A stretch of 64,000 bases of DNA from Gigaspora margarita. Its lineage: Eukaryota; Glomeromycota; Glomeromycetes; Diversisporales; Gigasporaceae. The notes beneath the pieces are model-generated. The model saw only the letters and a list, made by a program, of their open reading frames with translations. It had not been told where the DNA came from and searched no databases. The stretch is taken from the NCBI GenBank assembly GCA_009809945.1, contig WTPW01000309.1, positions 264,969 through 328,968 of the forward strand, written 5' to 3'. Both the position numbers and the translations under genes were made by a program. Positions 35,342 through 46,974 of this stretch are shown here, one piece after another. Each line of letters starts with the position of its first letter. Position 1 is the stretch's first letter.

Positions 35342-36203
35342 TTAGGACGTACATATTATCTCCATACATGGTTCAAAATATTTCTGATAATTTGTAAATC
35401 ATGTGAAACGAAAAATCGGATAGTTACACTGCATTTCCCATTAGTATAAATTATGAGCTTTTTATAGTAGTTTCTTTTACACAGACAACTTGCGATTGCG
35501 GAGTTTGGACATTCAGCTCACGGCGGGATCTTAAAGTGACTGTAACTTGGTTATCTTAGCGAAACGCCTGAACCTTGCGAAAGGGTGAGAATAGCAGGAG
35601 AGTTCTTATTGCTTCAAACAACAGGAAAAAGTATAAAGAGACCGATTTTTAAGGGGAAAAGTTAGTTCTTTTTAACTCTAAGAGAACGTGCTAATAAATT
35701 AAAGTAACGGTAAGGACATACATACGCACTTTAAAAAGTACACATGCAACTGGTAACATTGAGCGTTCAACTCAAGACAAGAACATGGCAAGGCAAAAGC
35801 TTGATAACGAGTTTTACTCTCAATTAATATCGATATCATTTGTTGGTGCTACATGACATCAAAAGGTTGCCTCGGTTTCTAGCTGTCATCAACAGCAAAC
35901 TTTTAGTTCATTATTAGTACTGCAAACTTTGTATCAATTTGATTCTGACATTATTATCGTGTGGAAAAATTAGTTCAAACAAGTCATTTTAGAGGGATAT
36001 ATGTTCAACCTGGCAACCTATCTCAATGCTCGTTCGTTACAGATCTTTATATAGAGTCTGTTTAAAGGTGCTGACAAACACAATGTATCTCTCTATGGAA
36101 TCTCAATTACGTGAATTAAACTTATAGATATTTCTGAGGGTCCAACATCAATCACTACCACGATTACGATTAGACTCCACTTAAAATCTAAAGGAGAAGA
36201 TTT
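35342..36203. promoter_or_regulatory. divergent intergenic promoter region
   Basis: The 862 bp lie between the starts of the ASCC1-like gene (-) and the SR gene (+). Composition is more balanced than in the repeat regions (for example around 35500-35600) and I see no transposon ends. No specific element can be assigned with confidence; a 5' untranslated exon of either gene may lie here. Confidence 0.5.
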
Positions 36204-37964
36204 ATGATGCCAAATACGGGAGTAAAAATTTACATCGGTAACCTTCCGGAACGAGCAAGACCGGAAGATATTAAAGAATGCTTTTTGAAGTTTGGCACCG
36301 TAGTTAACATGGAGCTCAAAGGAAACTATGGATTCATTGTAAGCGTTTCTCTATGGTGATGAGCACTTGTTAAAATGTTGACAAAGTGGAGCCGCAGTGG
36401 CCCGCGAGTGTCGCATGCGTCCAAAGGATTTTCAAATTAATCATCGTTAAAAAAAAAAAATAATAAAAAAAAATAAAAATAAAAAAATAAATAAAAAAGG
36501 TGCTTTATTTGTATACGCCGTTCGTCGTTTATGTTAAAGAAATCCTTTGGGCGCATTAGCTAGCGTTATACAGAGGAATTCTGAACGATCATTATAAATA
36601 GTATTGGTACTGACATAACTGAAACATAAAATCAATGAAAAGGAATATGAAGAACGTCGTATGTGTGATGAAGCAATTAGTCATCTTCATGGATCCGACT
36701 TTCAGGGGTCTCAGCTTCGTGTTGAGTTTGCTCACGCCGAAAAGAACGGAAACTTTAATAAATTCAGAGAAGGGAAATCCAGTGATACATGTTTTAAATG
36801 CGGTAACGTCGGTCATTGGGCACGAGAATGTACTAGGTAAGCAACCGTCATGGTCATGATCATTGGGCTGACAGCTTTACTCATGGAATCAGAGCAGGGA
36901 TATTGGCAACTATAATCATTTTAAAGTCATGTCACACTGTACTATATAAATCATAATGGGGGTCATTCATCAACTTTTGAGATTGCTGCTCCACGAGTCA
37001 ACATAGCACCTTGAGAAATGCTTATGTATTCAATAATTGATGTCATTTAGCGCCCCTCGCGAGCTTGTTTCTCGTAAACCAGGTGGTCGATACGATGATC
37101 GTCGAATAGACAGCTATGTTAGGGAACCATACAATGCTAGAGAAAACCGAGAAAAATACGAGAGAGATGAAAGGTATCCAATTCCACCACCTATTGAACG
37201 TGGAGGATATGATCGACCATACGATCGTTATGGTAGAGAACCTCCAGAGATGGAATATAGAAGAGAATATCGCTCCTATGACAGACCTTATGATAGAGAA
37301 AGAGATAGGCCTTACGAACGAGGCTATCCTGATCGTGAATACGAGCGCTATAATAGAGACAATTACGATCGTAATTATTATCCTCCTCCAAGAGATGGTT
37401 ACGAGAGAGATGGTTATGAACGGCGGCCATTGCCACCACCTGATGTACCATATCCTCCTAGAGGCCGAACAGGATCTCCACTACCGCGCCGTGGAAGTTA
37501 TGATAGGGGATTAAGGTAATTATCGATAATTAAAATTTTGATAAATTATCTAATTATCACTTTTTTTTTTCATTTTATGATACTTATAATAGAGATGCAC
37601 CAATACCACCTGTTTATCGTGGTCGCTCTCCATTACCACGCTATCCTGATCCAATGATGGGACCACCAATGAGACCACCATCTCCTCGCCCTGGAATGTT
37701 TAGGTACTTTTATATATATATATATATATTATTTTATTTATTTTATTTATTTAGTGAAGTAATGAAATTAAACATATTATAAACATTAACAAACATTATA
37801 TAATGGCTTTTAATGTACGTTCATATATTATATTAAGACGTCGCTCTATGAGTCCTAGAGGCGGTAGAGTTCCACCCATAGCCTATTCAGGGAGACAGCA
37901 GCGAACACCTAGTCCTGGAGCTAAGCCATTACCTCCAAGGCGAGGACCAAGAACGCCAAATTAA
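36204..37964 (+). CDS. SR-type splicing factor with RRM and CCHC zinc knuckle
   Basis: Five exons (36204-36338, 36643-36836, 37051-37515, 37593-37703, 37838-37964) give 343 residues in one frame. An RRM occupies about residues 8-80: RNP2 is KIYIGNL, and NYGFI joins EYEERRMCDEAI across intron 1. The sheet ends with LRVEFAH. A CFKCGNVGHWARECT zinc knuckle follows, then a long low-complexity tail rich in Arg, Tyr, Asp and Pro (YDRPYDR, YERDGYERRP, SPLPRRGSY), ending RRGPRTPN. This is the layout of SRSF7 and plant RSZ proteins, which bind exonic enhancers in pre-mRNA in nuclear speckles. Two ATGs stand in tandem at 36204 and 36207. Alternative splicing of the 304-bp first intron is possible, as in related genes, but is not shown here. 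Confidence 0.9.
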
Positions 37965-38659
37965 ACGTTGAGATCATTAAGATTTAGCATTAATGAGATC
38001 TTCATCTATAAATCGGTCTTATTAGGATAACTTAATCAAGGTATCTTGTGGTAAATTCCAATAGTTTGCTTTTGAATTTGCTCTATTATAGTCACGGAAA
38101 TCAAATACAACGGCTCGTAGAACGATCAGCAACTTTTGGATCTCTTAGATCATTTTTCAATTTGTTTTTTTAAAATCTATATTATCTATTTTTTCTTTTT
38201 TTTCTTTTTTTTTTTTGGTTTTTATATTTTTATTGAGCATCATCACCATTGAATCATAATCAGAAATAAAAAATTTAGTATTTTTTTTAAAAAAATATAT
38301 TTATTGCCTTTTATCAAACGATAAAGTATGTAAAATTCTATAATCATGAAAAAAGTGATTACGGTAATAACTTATAGTAGTAGACATATAAAAAAATCGG
38401 TATCAGACTATGTACCAACCGCAACGGTTTGTTCATTGATAATCGCCATATTCATTATTATCACGTACCGGTAATAATAATACAAGAATACGATTGTATG
38501 TTGATTGACCATTCAGTAAATTTTGATCGAGTTGAAGCAAAAAAAAAAAGAAACTTAAATGCGCATCTGAGTATAATTTTAAATGATAGAAAATGATGAC
38601 GTTTAATAAAAAATGACGGGCCTATCAATGCTAATCGCATGAGACACCTGACTTACCGG
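37965..38659. other. 3' region of the SR gene and intergenic DNA
   Basis: No gene is seen. T-rich stretches at 38165-38215 may belong to the 3' untranslated region. Confidence 0.5.
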
Positions 38660-38670
38660 GTAAACGCGAA
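38660..38670 (+). promoter_or_regulatory. possible MBF-type ACGCG site
   Basis: GTAAACGCGAATG contains ACGCGAA, which fits the ACGCGnA core used by MBF-type cell-cycle factors on fungal ribonucleotide reductase genes. It lies about 280 bp upstream of the RNR2 ATG. A single site can occur by chance. Confidence 0.35.
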
Positions 38671-38843
38671 TGCAGATCATTGGCATTGTTTTCAAAAAAG
38701 TTTATAAATACAATAACGGAGTATTTTTTTCCGAAAAAGATTAAATACACGAGTAATGATCAGATCGTGTTTTGATCTCTGCGGAGACACGTTGTTAACC
38801 AACCATTAATGGATCATAATAAATTAGATCAGGGATGAGAAGG

Positions 38844-38850
38844 TATAAAT
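38844..38850 (+). promoter_or_regulatory. TATA-like box of RNR2
   Basis: TATAAAT stands 95 bp before the RNR2 start codon, with few competing motifs. Confidence 0.4.
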
Positions 38851-38944
38851 ATCTCTTCATTTCTCTCGAGTAAAAATCATAATTATCGTGAACAATCTTT
38901 TTTTTATATAAAAAAACTTTTCAACGTATTATAAAAAGAAAAAC

Positions 38945-40342
38945 ATGAATCCACTATACCCTATGCAACAAAATACTGTTCATACAAAGTCCAGGAAACC
39001 TTTCAAAGATGCAACGTACAAAAAGTCTTCAAAGAAATCTCTTAGAGATTTGAATCAGAATAAAGAAAACAGCATGGGTTTGAATGTTTCTAAACTCTTT
39101 AACGTTTCTTCCCCTCCTCTAAAACAAGAAGAGGATTTAATTACTGTCAAAGAATCCAAAATTAACAACGTTGAAGACGAACCATTGTTGAAGCCGAACC
39201 CACGAAGATTTGTTTTGTTTCCTATCCAATATCATGATGTAAGTTTTTAAAAAAATTATTACAAATAATAATTTAAATAACAATTAGTAATATCTTTTCA
39301 TTGTTATTTATTAATTATGTTATAATAGATCTGGCAAATGTATAAGAAAGCGGAAGCATCGTTTTGGACTGTCGAAGAAGTCGACCTTTCAAAAGATATG
39401 AACGATTGGGAATATAGACTTAGTGATGATGAAAGATATTTTATCTCTCATGTTTTGGCATTCTTTGCCGCTTCCGACGGTATTGTTAATGAGAATCTAG
39501 TTGAACGTTTTAGCAACGAAGTTCAAATTCCAGAAGCAAGATGTTTTTATGGATTTCAAATCATGATCGAAAATATCCACTCAGAAATGTATTCTCTTTT
39601 GATTGACACTTACATCAAGGATCCAGCACAGAGAGATTATTTATTTGATGCTATTGAGACTAGTAAGTAGTTTATAATTATATTTTTTTACAAATTTAAA
39701 AATGATTTTACAGGCTAAAAAAAATGTTATTTACCCTTATCATTCTTATAATTAGTACCTTGCATCCGAAAGAAGGCGGATTGGGCTCTTAAATGGATTT
39801 CAGATCATAGATCATCATTTGCAGAACGTTTAATTGCGTTTGCTGCTGTGGAAGGAATCTTCTTTTCGGGGGCTTTCTCGTCAATCTTTTGGCTTAAGAA
39901 ACGAGGAATGATGCCGGGATTAACTTTCTCCAACGAACTAATTTCACGTGACGAAGGACTTCATTGTGATTTTGCTTGCTTACTTTTCACCCATTTACAT
40001 AATCGACCATCAAAGCAAACCGTTGAAGCAATCATTATTGAAGCTGTAAAGATCGAACAAGAATTTCTAACCGAAGCTTTACCTGTAAATCTAATTGGAA
40101 TGAATGCGACTTTAATGAAGTTATATATTGAATTCGTAGCTGATCGTTTATTGGTAGCACTTGGTTGTGAAAAGTATTATAAATCTGAAAACCCATTTGA
40201 TTTTATGGATTTAATTTCTTTACAAGGTAAAACCAACTTCTTTGAGAAGCGTGTATCGGATTATCAAAAAGCAGGTGTTATGAGTAAATCATCACAGGGC
40301 GATCCTTCCGATAATATGTTTACCCTCGACGCTGAATTCTAA
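38945..40342 (+). CDS. RNR2: ribonucleoside-diphosphate reductase small subunit (R2)
   Basis: Three exons (38945-39238, 39329-39662, 39756-40342) give 404 residues, the usual fungal R2 length. R2 supplies the tyrosyl radical used by the large subunit to make dNTPs in the cytosol and nucleus. Visible signatures are [12 protein letters not shown] (metal-ligand Asp), [20 protein letters not shown] (ligand Glu and His, radical Tyr in FYGFQ), [11 protein letters not shown] and [11 protein letters not shown] (remaining Glu/Glu/His ligands). The C-terminus NMFTLDAEF matches the tail that docks on R1. The N-terminus is a poorly conserved Lys/Ser-rich extension. Splice sites are canonical (GTAAGT at exons 1 and 2). 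It reads as intact and functional. Confidence 0.96.
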
Positions 40343-41101
40343 ACGTCGATTTTTTTTTAAAAAAAAATTTAAATTTATTATCATATTTGTACCAAAAAAG
40401 TTTCTTTTGTATATTGGGTCTTACATTAAATATATCTTATGTTATTAGAGTTATTTTATCTTCAATCATTAGTTATAGTATTTATTATTATATTACTAAC
40501 TGCATTACGGCAAAATATTTGCTCCCAAATTTAAATTTTAATTACCGAATTAATGTATTAATCGATCCCCGATAAATTTTTTTGGACCTCAGATCTAAGT
40601 TGACAACGCATCTCATTAGACGTAGAAATTTATAAATGACTTGGAAATATGATTATTAGCTAAAATCAATACTTACATATTGACGAATTTGCGTAGTCTA
40701 ATAAATGTCGTGGATCATAATAAAATCGGATTAAAATGAAATATGGGTTTCTATTTAACCTTCTAAAACCCACTTATACTTGTTTAATATAAAATCTTTA
40801 ATTTCCGATTTAAAAAATCGAAAATCATCTAGAAATCGCAAGTGATTTCTTTTTTTGATTACGATCCGTCACGATATCAGATATAGTGATGGGAACCCTA
40901 TTAGTTATAATTCCAGTCAACATTGTCGATTACTGGAGTTAAATAATTTAAAATCATAGGATTTAATTTGTAGATAATAATCCAATAAGTGATCTACATG
41001 CATCGCTAAAATTGGATAATTGGAAGAAAATATAGTTTTACTAAAATCTGCTTATGTATACTTTTTTATTTAATAACCTAACCCTAAAACCTAATTCAAC
41101 T
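40343..41101. other. RNR2 3' flank and edge of the repeat region
   Basis: No gene is seen. A short telomere-like run (AACCTAACCCTAAAACCTAA) is at about 41076-41096. Confidence 0.55.
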
Positions 41102-41330
41102 ACCAGTGTTGGCAAAATATGGACATGGACAATATGGACCATTGGACATGGACATTTATGGACTATGTCCATATTGTCCATATTTTTTTATTGGATATAA
41201 TACACTTAGTCGCATAGGCTGCAGCTCCGGAATATTCCGAATACAACACCTAAAATTTGGGCAACACTCCGGAATATTCCGAAAATTCTAGCAAAGATAA
41301 GATATGGACATGGACACTATGGTAGAATTT
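41102..41330. repeat. ATGGAC repeats with a duplicated CTCCGGAATATTCCGAA
   Basis: ATGGACATGGACAATATGGA and the complement of GTCCATATTGTCCATA form a hairpin at 41113-41190. The 17-bp word CTCCGGAATATTCCGAA is present at 41225 and 41267, 42 bp apart. The left edge ACCAGTGTTGGCAAAA looks like a transposon terminus (hAT type), but the opposite end was not found. Confidence 0.5.
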
Positions 41331-41389
41331 TTATTACTAGTCTTCTGGGTTATCTTAATTCAATTCTATTCTGTAGTACTATTGAAAAC

Positions 41390-41622
41390 TACTGTAAAAT
41401 CTGAACACGTGTACTCTAGGTATTTCCATTTCTCAATTTAGTACCTGGAGTACTTCTATATGGGGGTACACGTATTAAAACAATATGTTTTACTATATCT
41501 ACCTGGGATGATACATATAGTATGTATTATACCTTTGTACCCAGGTATAAATCACCAACTGGTGCTTCAAACTAGCAAAGGGTACACCACATGGGGGGTA
41601 CACATGTCTGGATTTTACGGTA
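41390..41622. mobile_element. TA-flanked MITE
   Basis: TACTGTAAAATCTGAACACG (continuing TGTAC) pairs with GTACACATGTCTGGATTTTA (continuing CGGTA). Two internal AGTACCTGGAGTACT-type and GTACCCAGGTA words add to its folding. Confidence 0.8.
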
Positions 41623-42074
41623 TCTACTTTTTTATTTAGATTTTGCTAAGCATAGTTTTTTTTTTTATACATCTAGAAAAATCTTTATATGCTCACTTGG
41701 ATTTATTATGAGTTTGCACTACCAAATACTAGTTTGTATTTTTTTATATATAATCTAAATACTACAAAAGCTTAAATATATTATTAGTTTAATTTAATAT
41801 GCTCTTGGTATAATTTAGATTACAAATTTACTAATCTGGTTTGGTTTCTAGTTCAGATTATCATAATCAAATATGATTTTTTGAAAAATGTTTTTAATAA
41901 AATTTGAACTCTATACCTTTAGTTACAAATTGTTTAAAAGTAACAATTATTTAATTTTATTATATTACCATATTACTAAAAAAAAAACTATTTATTAGCT
42001 AATATTTTGCTACTAAAAGGCTATCTACTGGCTATCATCTTCTCTTCTACCTAATTATAAATATTGCAATTTGA
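41623..42074. other. AT-rich spacer
   Basis: No gene or clear element end is seen. Confidence 0.5.
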
Positions 42075-43455
42075 TTAGCTAAAATTTTTTAAATTTTAAA
42101 AAATTTTAAACTTTAATATTAAATAAATATTAAACCAGTAATCCATTTTGGATAATTTTTACTACCAAAATATTTGTCTTAATATAATGATTTCAACAAG
42201 TCTAAAATTGTTAAAATCCAATTACTAGATCCCAAAATTATTATAGATTTGTATTGCTTTAATTATATTAGTTTTGTATATATTAAAAATTATTATTAAA
42301 GATTTTATAAACTTTAATATTAAATAACTTGTGAACTAGCAATTCGTTTTAGATGATTTTACTACCAAAATACTCATCTTAGTGAAACAATTCTATTGAA
42401 TCTAAAATCATTAAATTTTATTACAGGATCCTAAGATCACTATAAATTTGTATTATTTTTAATTAATTTAATATATTTTATATTAAAATAACACAAATTT
42501 AAAACAATCTTGGGATCCTGTAATTAGAATTTAATGATTTTGGGATCATTTGAAGTCTCACTAAGATGAGCATTTTGGTAGTAAAACTATCTAAAACAGA
42601 TTGCTATTTCACAAGTTATTCATATTAATGTTTATAAGATTTTTAATACAGTAATAATTTTTAATATATACAAAACTAATATAATTAAAGCAATTCAAAT
42701 CTATAACAATATTGGAATCCAGTCCTTCGGGTCGATAGCATAGCGGTTATGCTCTGAGGATACAAATTGCAAGGTTGTTGGTTCAATTTCTTCCAAAGGC
42801 AAAATAAGAAAAAGCCAGCCAGTTAGAGAACTGAAACATCGTGGGAAGACAGGGACCCAGGACATCACAGACGGACTTAATTGAGTGGCCGTTATTTCGA
42901 ATTTGTGGCTGTGAAATGAATTGAGTTAGAACCCAATTTGGAAGTAACTAAAGTCACAAGATGTAGTAGAAAAGATCTGTAATTACGAACTTGAGGCACC
43001 TAGCTTGGCTAGGATTTGGAAGTCAATGTTTTCTCAAAAGTAGAAAAATCTGGCACTTAGGTGCCGGTGCAGGACACCGCCGGTAGGGACCCACAAGACA
43101 TCTGCGGGCTATCAGTTCATAAATATGGTCTCTTTGGAGGACCTCCCGAAAAGGGTTAAGGCTAGTATGGAAGTCGAGTTGGGGTCAGAGTTTATGATGA
43201 GGACTCGATAGTTGGTGACTGGGTATACCGTAAATCTGGAATAAATGAAACTTGTAAGGTGTTCGAAGGAGGAAAAAAAAATATTGAAATCCAGTAATTG
43301 AATTTTGCCGATTTTAGACTCATTGGAATTGTCTTATTGGGACAAATATTTTGGTAGTAAAATTATCCAAAATGAATTACTGGTTCAAAATTTATTTAAT
43401 ATTAAAGTTTAAAAATTTTTTAAAATTTAAAAAATTTTAGCCAATCAAAAATTAT
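42075..43455. repeat. nested family B palindrome split by a SINE
   Basis: The outer arms TTAGCTAAAATTTTTTAAA-like (42075) and the AAAAAATTTTAGCCAATC side (43440) pair. The arms contain two family B modules on the left (TTTTACTACCAAAATATTTG about 42157 and ACTACCAAAATACTCATC about 42362) and two on the right, with the axis near 42485. A SINE at 42724-43280 sits in the right arm. Without it the palindrome would be about 810 bp. Confidence 0.8.
42724..43280 (+). mobile_element. tRNA-derived SINE with 15-bp target duplication
   Basis: The head reads TCGATAGCATAGCGGTTATG (A box) and AAGGTTGTTGGTTCAATTTC (B box), giving an RNA polymerase III promoter. A tRNA-unrelated body of about 480 bp and a short A-tail (43273-43280) follow. 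The flanking ATATTGGAATCCAGT (42709-42723) and ATATTGAAATCCAGT (43281-43295) are the target duplication, one mismatch apart. The body shares no obvious sequence with the SINE at 8.1-8.8 kb. Confidence 0.88.
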
Positions 43456-44061
43456 CTGTTATTAGAACCTAATAATTTTCAAACCTCTACTCTAAAAAAT
43501 CAAGTAATAAATAGTGTTTTCCTAACTAATCAGGTGTTGGTCACTTCAACAACAATTATTTCACTAAAAGTTTACTTAGTCAATATCACATAAAATTAGA
43601 ATTAGTATTTTATACAATAATATAAATTGGATTTGCGCAGTAGGCACAGCATATATAGATTTAAATTTGTACATATATTGGGGCTTTCTGTATATATAAT
43701 ACACATATAAATTTTTTTTTTGTGCATTTTTTTGCATTTGCACAAATAAAAATTTTTTGAATTTATAATACTAGTTGCAGATATGTATTTTTAGTAAATT
43801 GTCACTTGGTGTGATGTTAGCTAAGTGAGCTATTGGTAAAATGATTATTGGTGAAATGATACATATTCAGCTAATCAATTATATTATGTATAGTAATATG
43901 ATATTTGTTGTTTTTTTTTTTTGGTTTAAAAGTGCCTGCTTTGGAACTTAGAATTATATTTAAGATATTAGAGCCATTAGCGATCCATATGGAAATTCAC
44001 TAGCATTTGTTACATAAATGAGAATACAACTAGTCTTTCTTACAACTTTTGGTTGTCTATT
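43456..44061. other. AT-rich spacer
   Basis: No gene is seen. Complexity rises after about 43930, possibly the edge of a worn retroposon that includes 44062-44165. Confidence 0.5.
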
Positions 44062-44165
44062 TAAGTAGCCACCCAAAGGTTCTATACTAGCTATTATATC
44101 TGCAACTCACATACTGGTATTGTCTATTTAAATTTTCTGGTTCCTGTTTCTTCTACCAAACCATT
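44062..44165 (-). mobile_element. fragment related to the SINE distal part
   Basis: About 100 bp from AGTAGCCACCCAAAGGTTCT to TACCAAACCATTTTG match 8111-8215 with many substitutions. The tRNA-like head is absent. Confidence 0.6.
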
Positions 44166-44338
44166 TTGTATTACTAGAACACAGTATTTCAGATTCTTTT
44201 CCATTACTTTAGAACCCAGCCAGATATATCTGGTCCTGTTATCCTTGACAAAAAACTTGGTAGAGTAATACTATTTTCAGTACCAGTATTATCTACACTT
44301 TAGTAACTTACACATTTAATGAGGCTTATACTTGTAGT

Positions 44339-44518
44339 AGAACCCCGAACAATATATATAGAGGTTATATTAGGTTTAGTATAAGATTTTTATAAAATTT
44401 ATCCAAAATTTGAAAATTTCTGCAATTCTGATTGGTTGAACCTTATTTGGGCCAATCAGAATTGCAAAAAAGTGGATAATGCATAAATATAATCTCGACT
44501 TGCATTATTTGGGGTCCT
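44339..44518. mobile_element. hAT-like MITE, GGACCCCGAA family, copy 3
   Basis: AGAACCCCGAACAATATATA and the complement of GCATTATTTGGGGTCCT bound 180 bp. CTTGTAGT occurs on both sides (44331-44338 and 44519-44526). Inner GATTGGTTGAACC words pair with a GGGCCAATC side. Confidence 0.85.
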
Positions 44519-44791
44519 CTTGTAGTTAGGAATTATCTTTAAACTACTATCATTACCTACTTCTGCTCTTGTGAAGTTTATTGAACTTTAGCACTACTAT
44601 TTTCTACCAAATCCTTTTTTTTTAAAATTCCAGACTACTAATTCAGTTGGTCTAAAAGAATTAGTCAGCCAGGTTTTAGAATACTTTTATAGTCTTCCTT
44701 TTCTTGTACCTACAGATGCTTTTTTTTCTAGTGCAACTCTAGTAGCCAGATTGGTAGATTCCCTTTTGTCATAGAGCCTCTTGTCTGTTTA

Positions 44792-44944
44792 GGGGAGTGA
44801 CAAAAATCAGATGATTTTTTAGGGGGGGAGGGGGGTAAAAAATGTTGAAATTATATATAGGAACCTGACCAAATCTATATTAAAAAGGGGAGAAAGGGGA
44901 GTAGGCCTCTAATAAAAAATAATCAGGTGATTAATGACATGGCC
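44792..44944 (-). mobile_element. PIF/Harbinger-like MITE, family C, copy 3
   Basis: Inverted relative to the other two copies: GGGGAGTGACAAAAATCAGA to TGATTAATGACATGGCC, with TTA on both sides (44789-44791 and 44945-44947). A G-rich tract (AGGGGGGGAGGGGGG) replaces the CCCTC of the other copies. Confidence 0.85.
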
Positions 44945-44947
44945 TTA

Positions 44948-46627
44948 GTTTTCTGATTAGTCACTATCTAGTTCCTATAGTACTGTTAAAAGTCCTAATA
45001 TCTTACTATTAGTCATATTTAGACTAATAGTAAGATACTGAGATGTTCTGGTATGTTACTGTTATGTTACTGTTATATTACCAATATTGATCTATCTCTT
45101 AGTAGTTTACCATTATGTATCCTATATACTACCAATATATGCAACTGTTATTTGGTGGATTCCTGATTGAATACTGGGTACATATTAAGAAACTTGTTTC
45201 TTGGTATATACCTGATATGTATCTGGTATTCATTTGTTTAATCTGTAAGATAGATTCTAAATGGCTATAGAACTATATTTGAGTAGTTATAGAACAAGAC
45301 AGAAAATTTGGCAGGCACTATTAATAGGACATATATGAACAGCCCAAGTAGATTTAATATAGTATATTAAACTATTAAAAGTAGTTTGGCATAACTGCTA
45401 AAGAATAAAAAAAAAATATATTAATAAAAAAATAAAAAAACAACCTATTATTGTATCTAGATAAATAGCCAAAATAAAAAAAAATATGAAAAAAAAACAA
45501 TAGAAAATAGAATATAATAGCACTATTTCTATTTGTACTAAACTATAAAAATTAAAAAATACTGTACAAAAAGCATATTGCCAAAGTATTGTATATATAA
45601 AAAAAATAAAAAATAAAAAAAACTATAGTTAAAAAAATATTCTAAAAAAAATTTTGGGTTAAGATTTCTTTTAAAATATTTCATATAGAATATTAATAAA
45701 TATTGAGGTTGCTATATTGCAGATTAATATGATTGACCAATTAGGTCACAGAATTTTGTATAACAAAAACAAACGAAAATTAAGAAAAATTACAAAAAAA
45801 TCAAAAATTTTAAATATCTTGAATTTCATTATGTAAACTAGTCTTGGGCTTCTAATTAAAAGTTTTTAATGCTTAATTTTGCATATATGTGTGCTCTCTA
45901 ACCCTAATCTTAATACTAGTTCAAACCCTAACCTTAACTAATAATATATATATATATTTTTAAATATTAACCTGCAATATTGCAATCTGTTAAATTTAAC
46001 AAAATCCTTTCATGTATTATTTATTGTTTATTTTAAAAAATTTAAAATTTACTTATAATTTAATTTTAATATAGTAGTTATATTTCTAGTTAAAACAGAG
46101 TAAATATTATCAATTTTTTGAAAAAGGTAAACCAAAATACCCACTATATTGAAATTTTGAAAAAGCCAAATAAATACAAAAAAAAAAGTACTAAATTAAA
46201 AGAGTTTATAAAGTTATACTATATAAAATAATATATCTAACCAAGTATCTATTTCTGTTTTTCTCTTTATAGTACTTGATAAAGCTTTAGGGCTTGGTTA
46301 CTATTTTTTTTGCTCAATAGTACTATAATTTTTTGTTAGAAAACCTTACTTATAAATATTTGATTTTTTTTTATTGTTATTTTAGTTACAACCAAATGTA
46401 ATAAATAGTCTTGAGTTTTAGCTACTACTAGTAGAGTTTTGTTATGCAAAGTTTTCATCAATTAGTTTTCTTAAAAAGTTTGGTACACTTCTCTAATAAA
46501 AATCACCAGATTTCTATAATTACAAAGATCTAATCTATTTAGTGATAATTATAGACATAATAAAAACTATTTTAATATATAAATCATTTTTTGTATAATA
46601 AATAAAGTTGTTTATTATAATAATTTG
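44948..46627. other. gene-free AT-rich region
   Basis: A small hairpin (ATCTTACTATTAGTC/GACTAATAGTAAGAT, about 45000-45036) and a telomere-like degenerate tract (CTAACCCTAATCTTAATACT, about 45897-45940) are the only structures I see. Confidence 0.5.
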
Positions 46628-46974
46628 TATATGGGGTGTCCCCAATTAAACAGCCCATATTTACATATATCTTATTTTGAGATAATTGAGTTTAATCAAT
46701 TGTTTTGATTTTCAGACTGATCCGGGATTAATCAAATTTCACGATTTTGATTGGTTAAAGGCAACATGTGACTATCGGGCAATCTCATAATGTGCAGGCT
46801 CTACGCAGCCTCATGTAATTTTTCTTTTACATTATCTTGATTTTTTATTATGCATATCGACTTTCATTTATAATTGAAAAATATTAACCATGTCCAAATT
46901 TATATGAATCTAATAAAAACTCATTTTTCAAAAATTGTAAATATGGGCTGTTTTAATTGGGGACACCCCATATA
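46628..46974. mobile_element. Tc1/mariner-type MITE with 33-bp termini
   Basis: TATATGGGGTGTCCCCAATT (continuing AAACAGCCCATATTTAC) pairs with the complement at 46935-46974, ending GGGGACACCCCATATA. The GGGGTGTCCCC-type terminus and TA edges point to Tc1/IS630 relatives. There is no transposase. Confidence 0.85.

Noticed and set aside
37116-37514. Second plus-strand frame and an opposite-strand frame
   Set aside because: Both are shadows of the repetitive SR-protein exon 3.
42726-42797. Possible tRNA gene
   Set aside because: A and B boxes are present but the acceptor stem does not close, and the unit continues into a SINE body with a target duplication.
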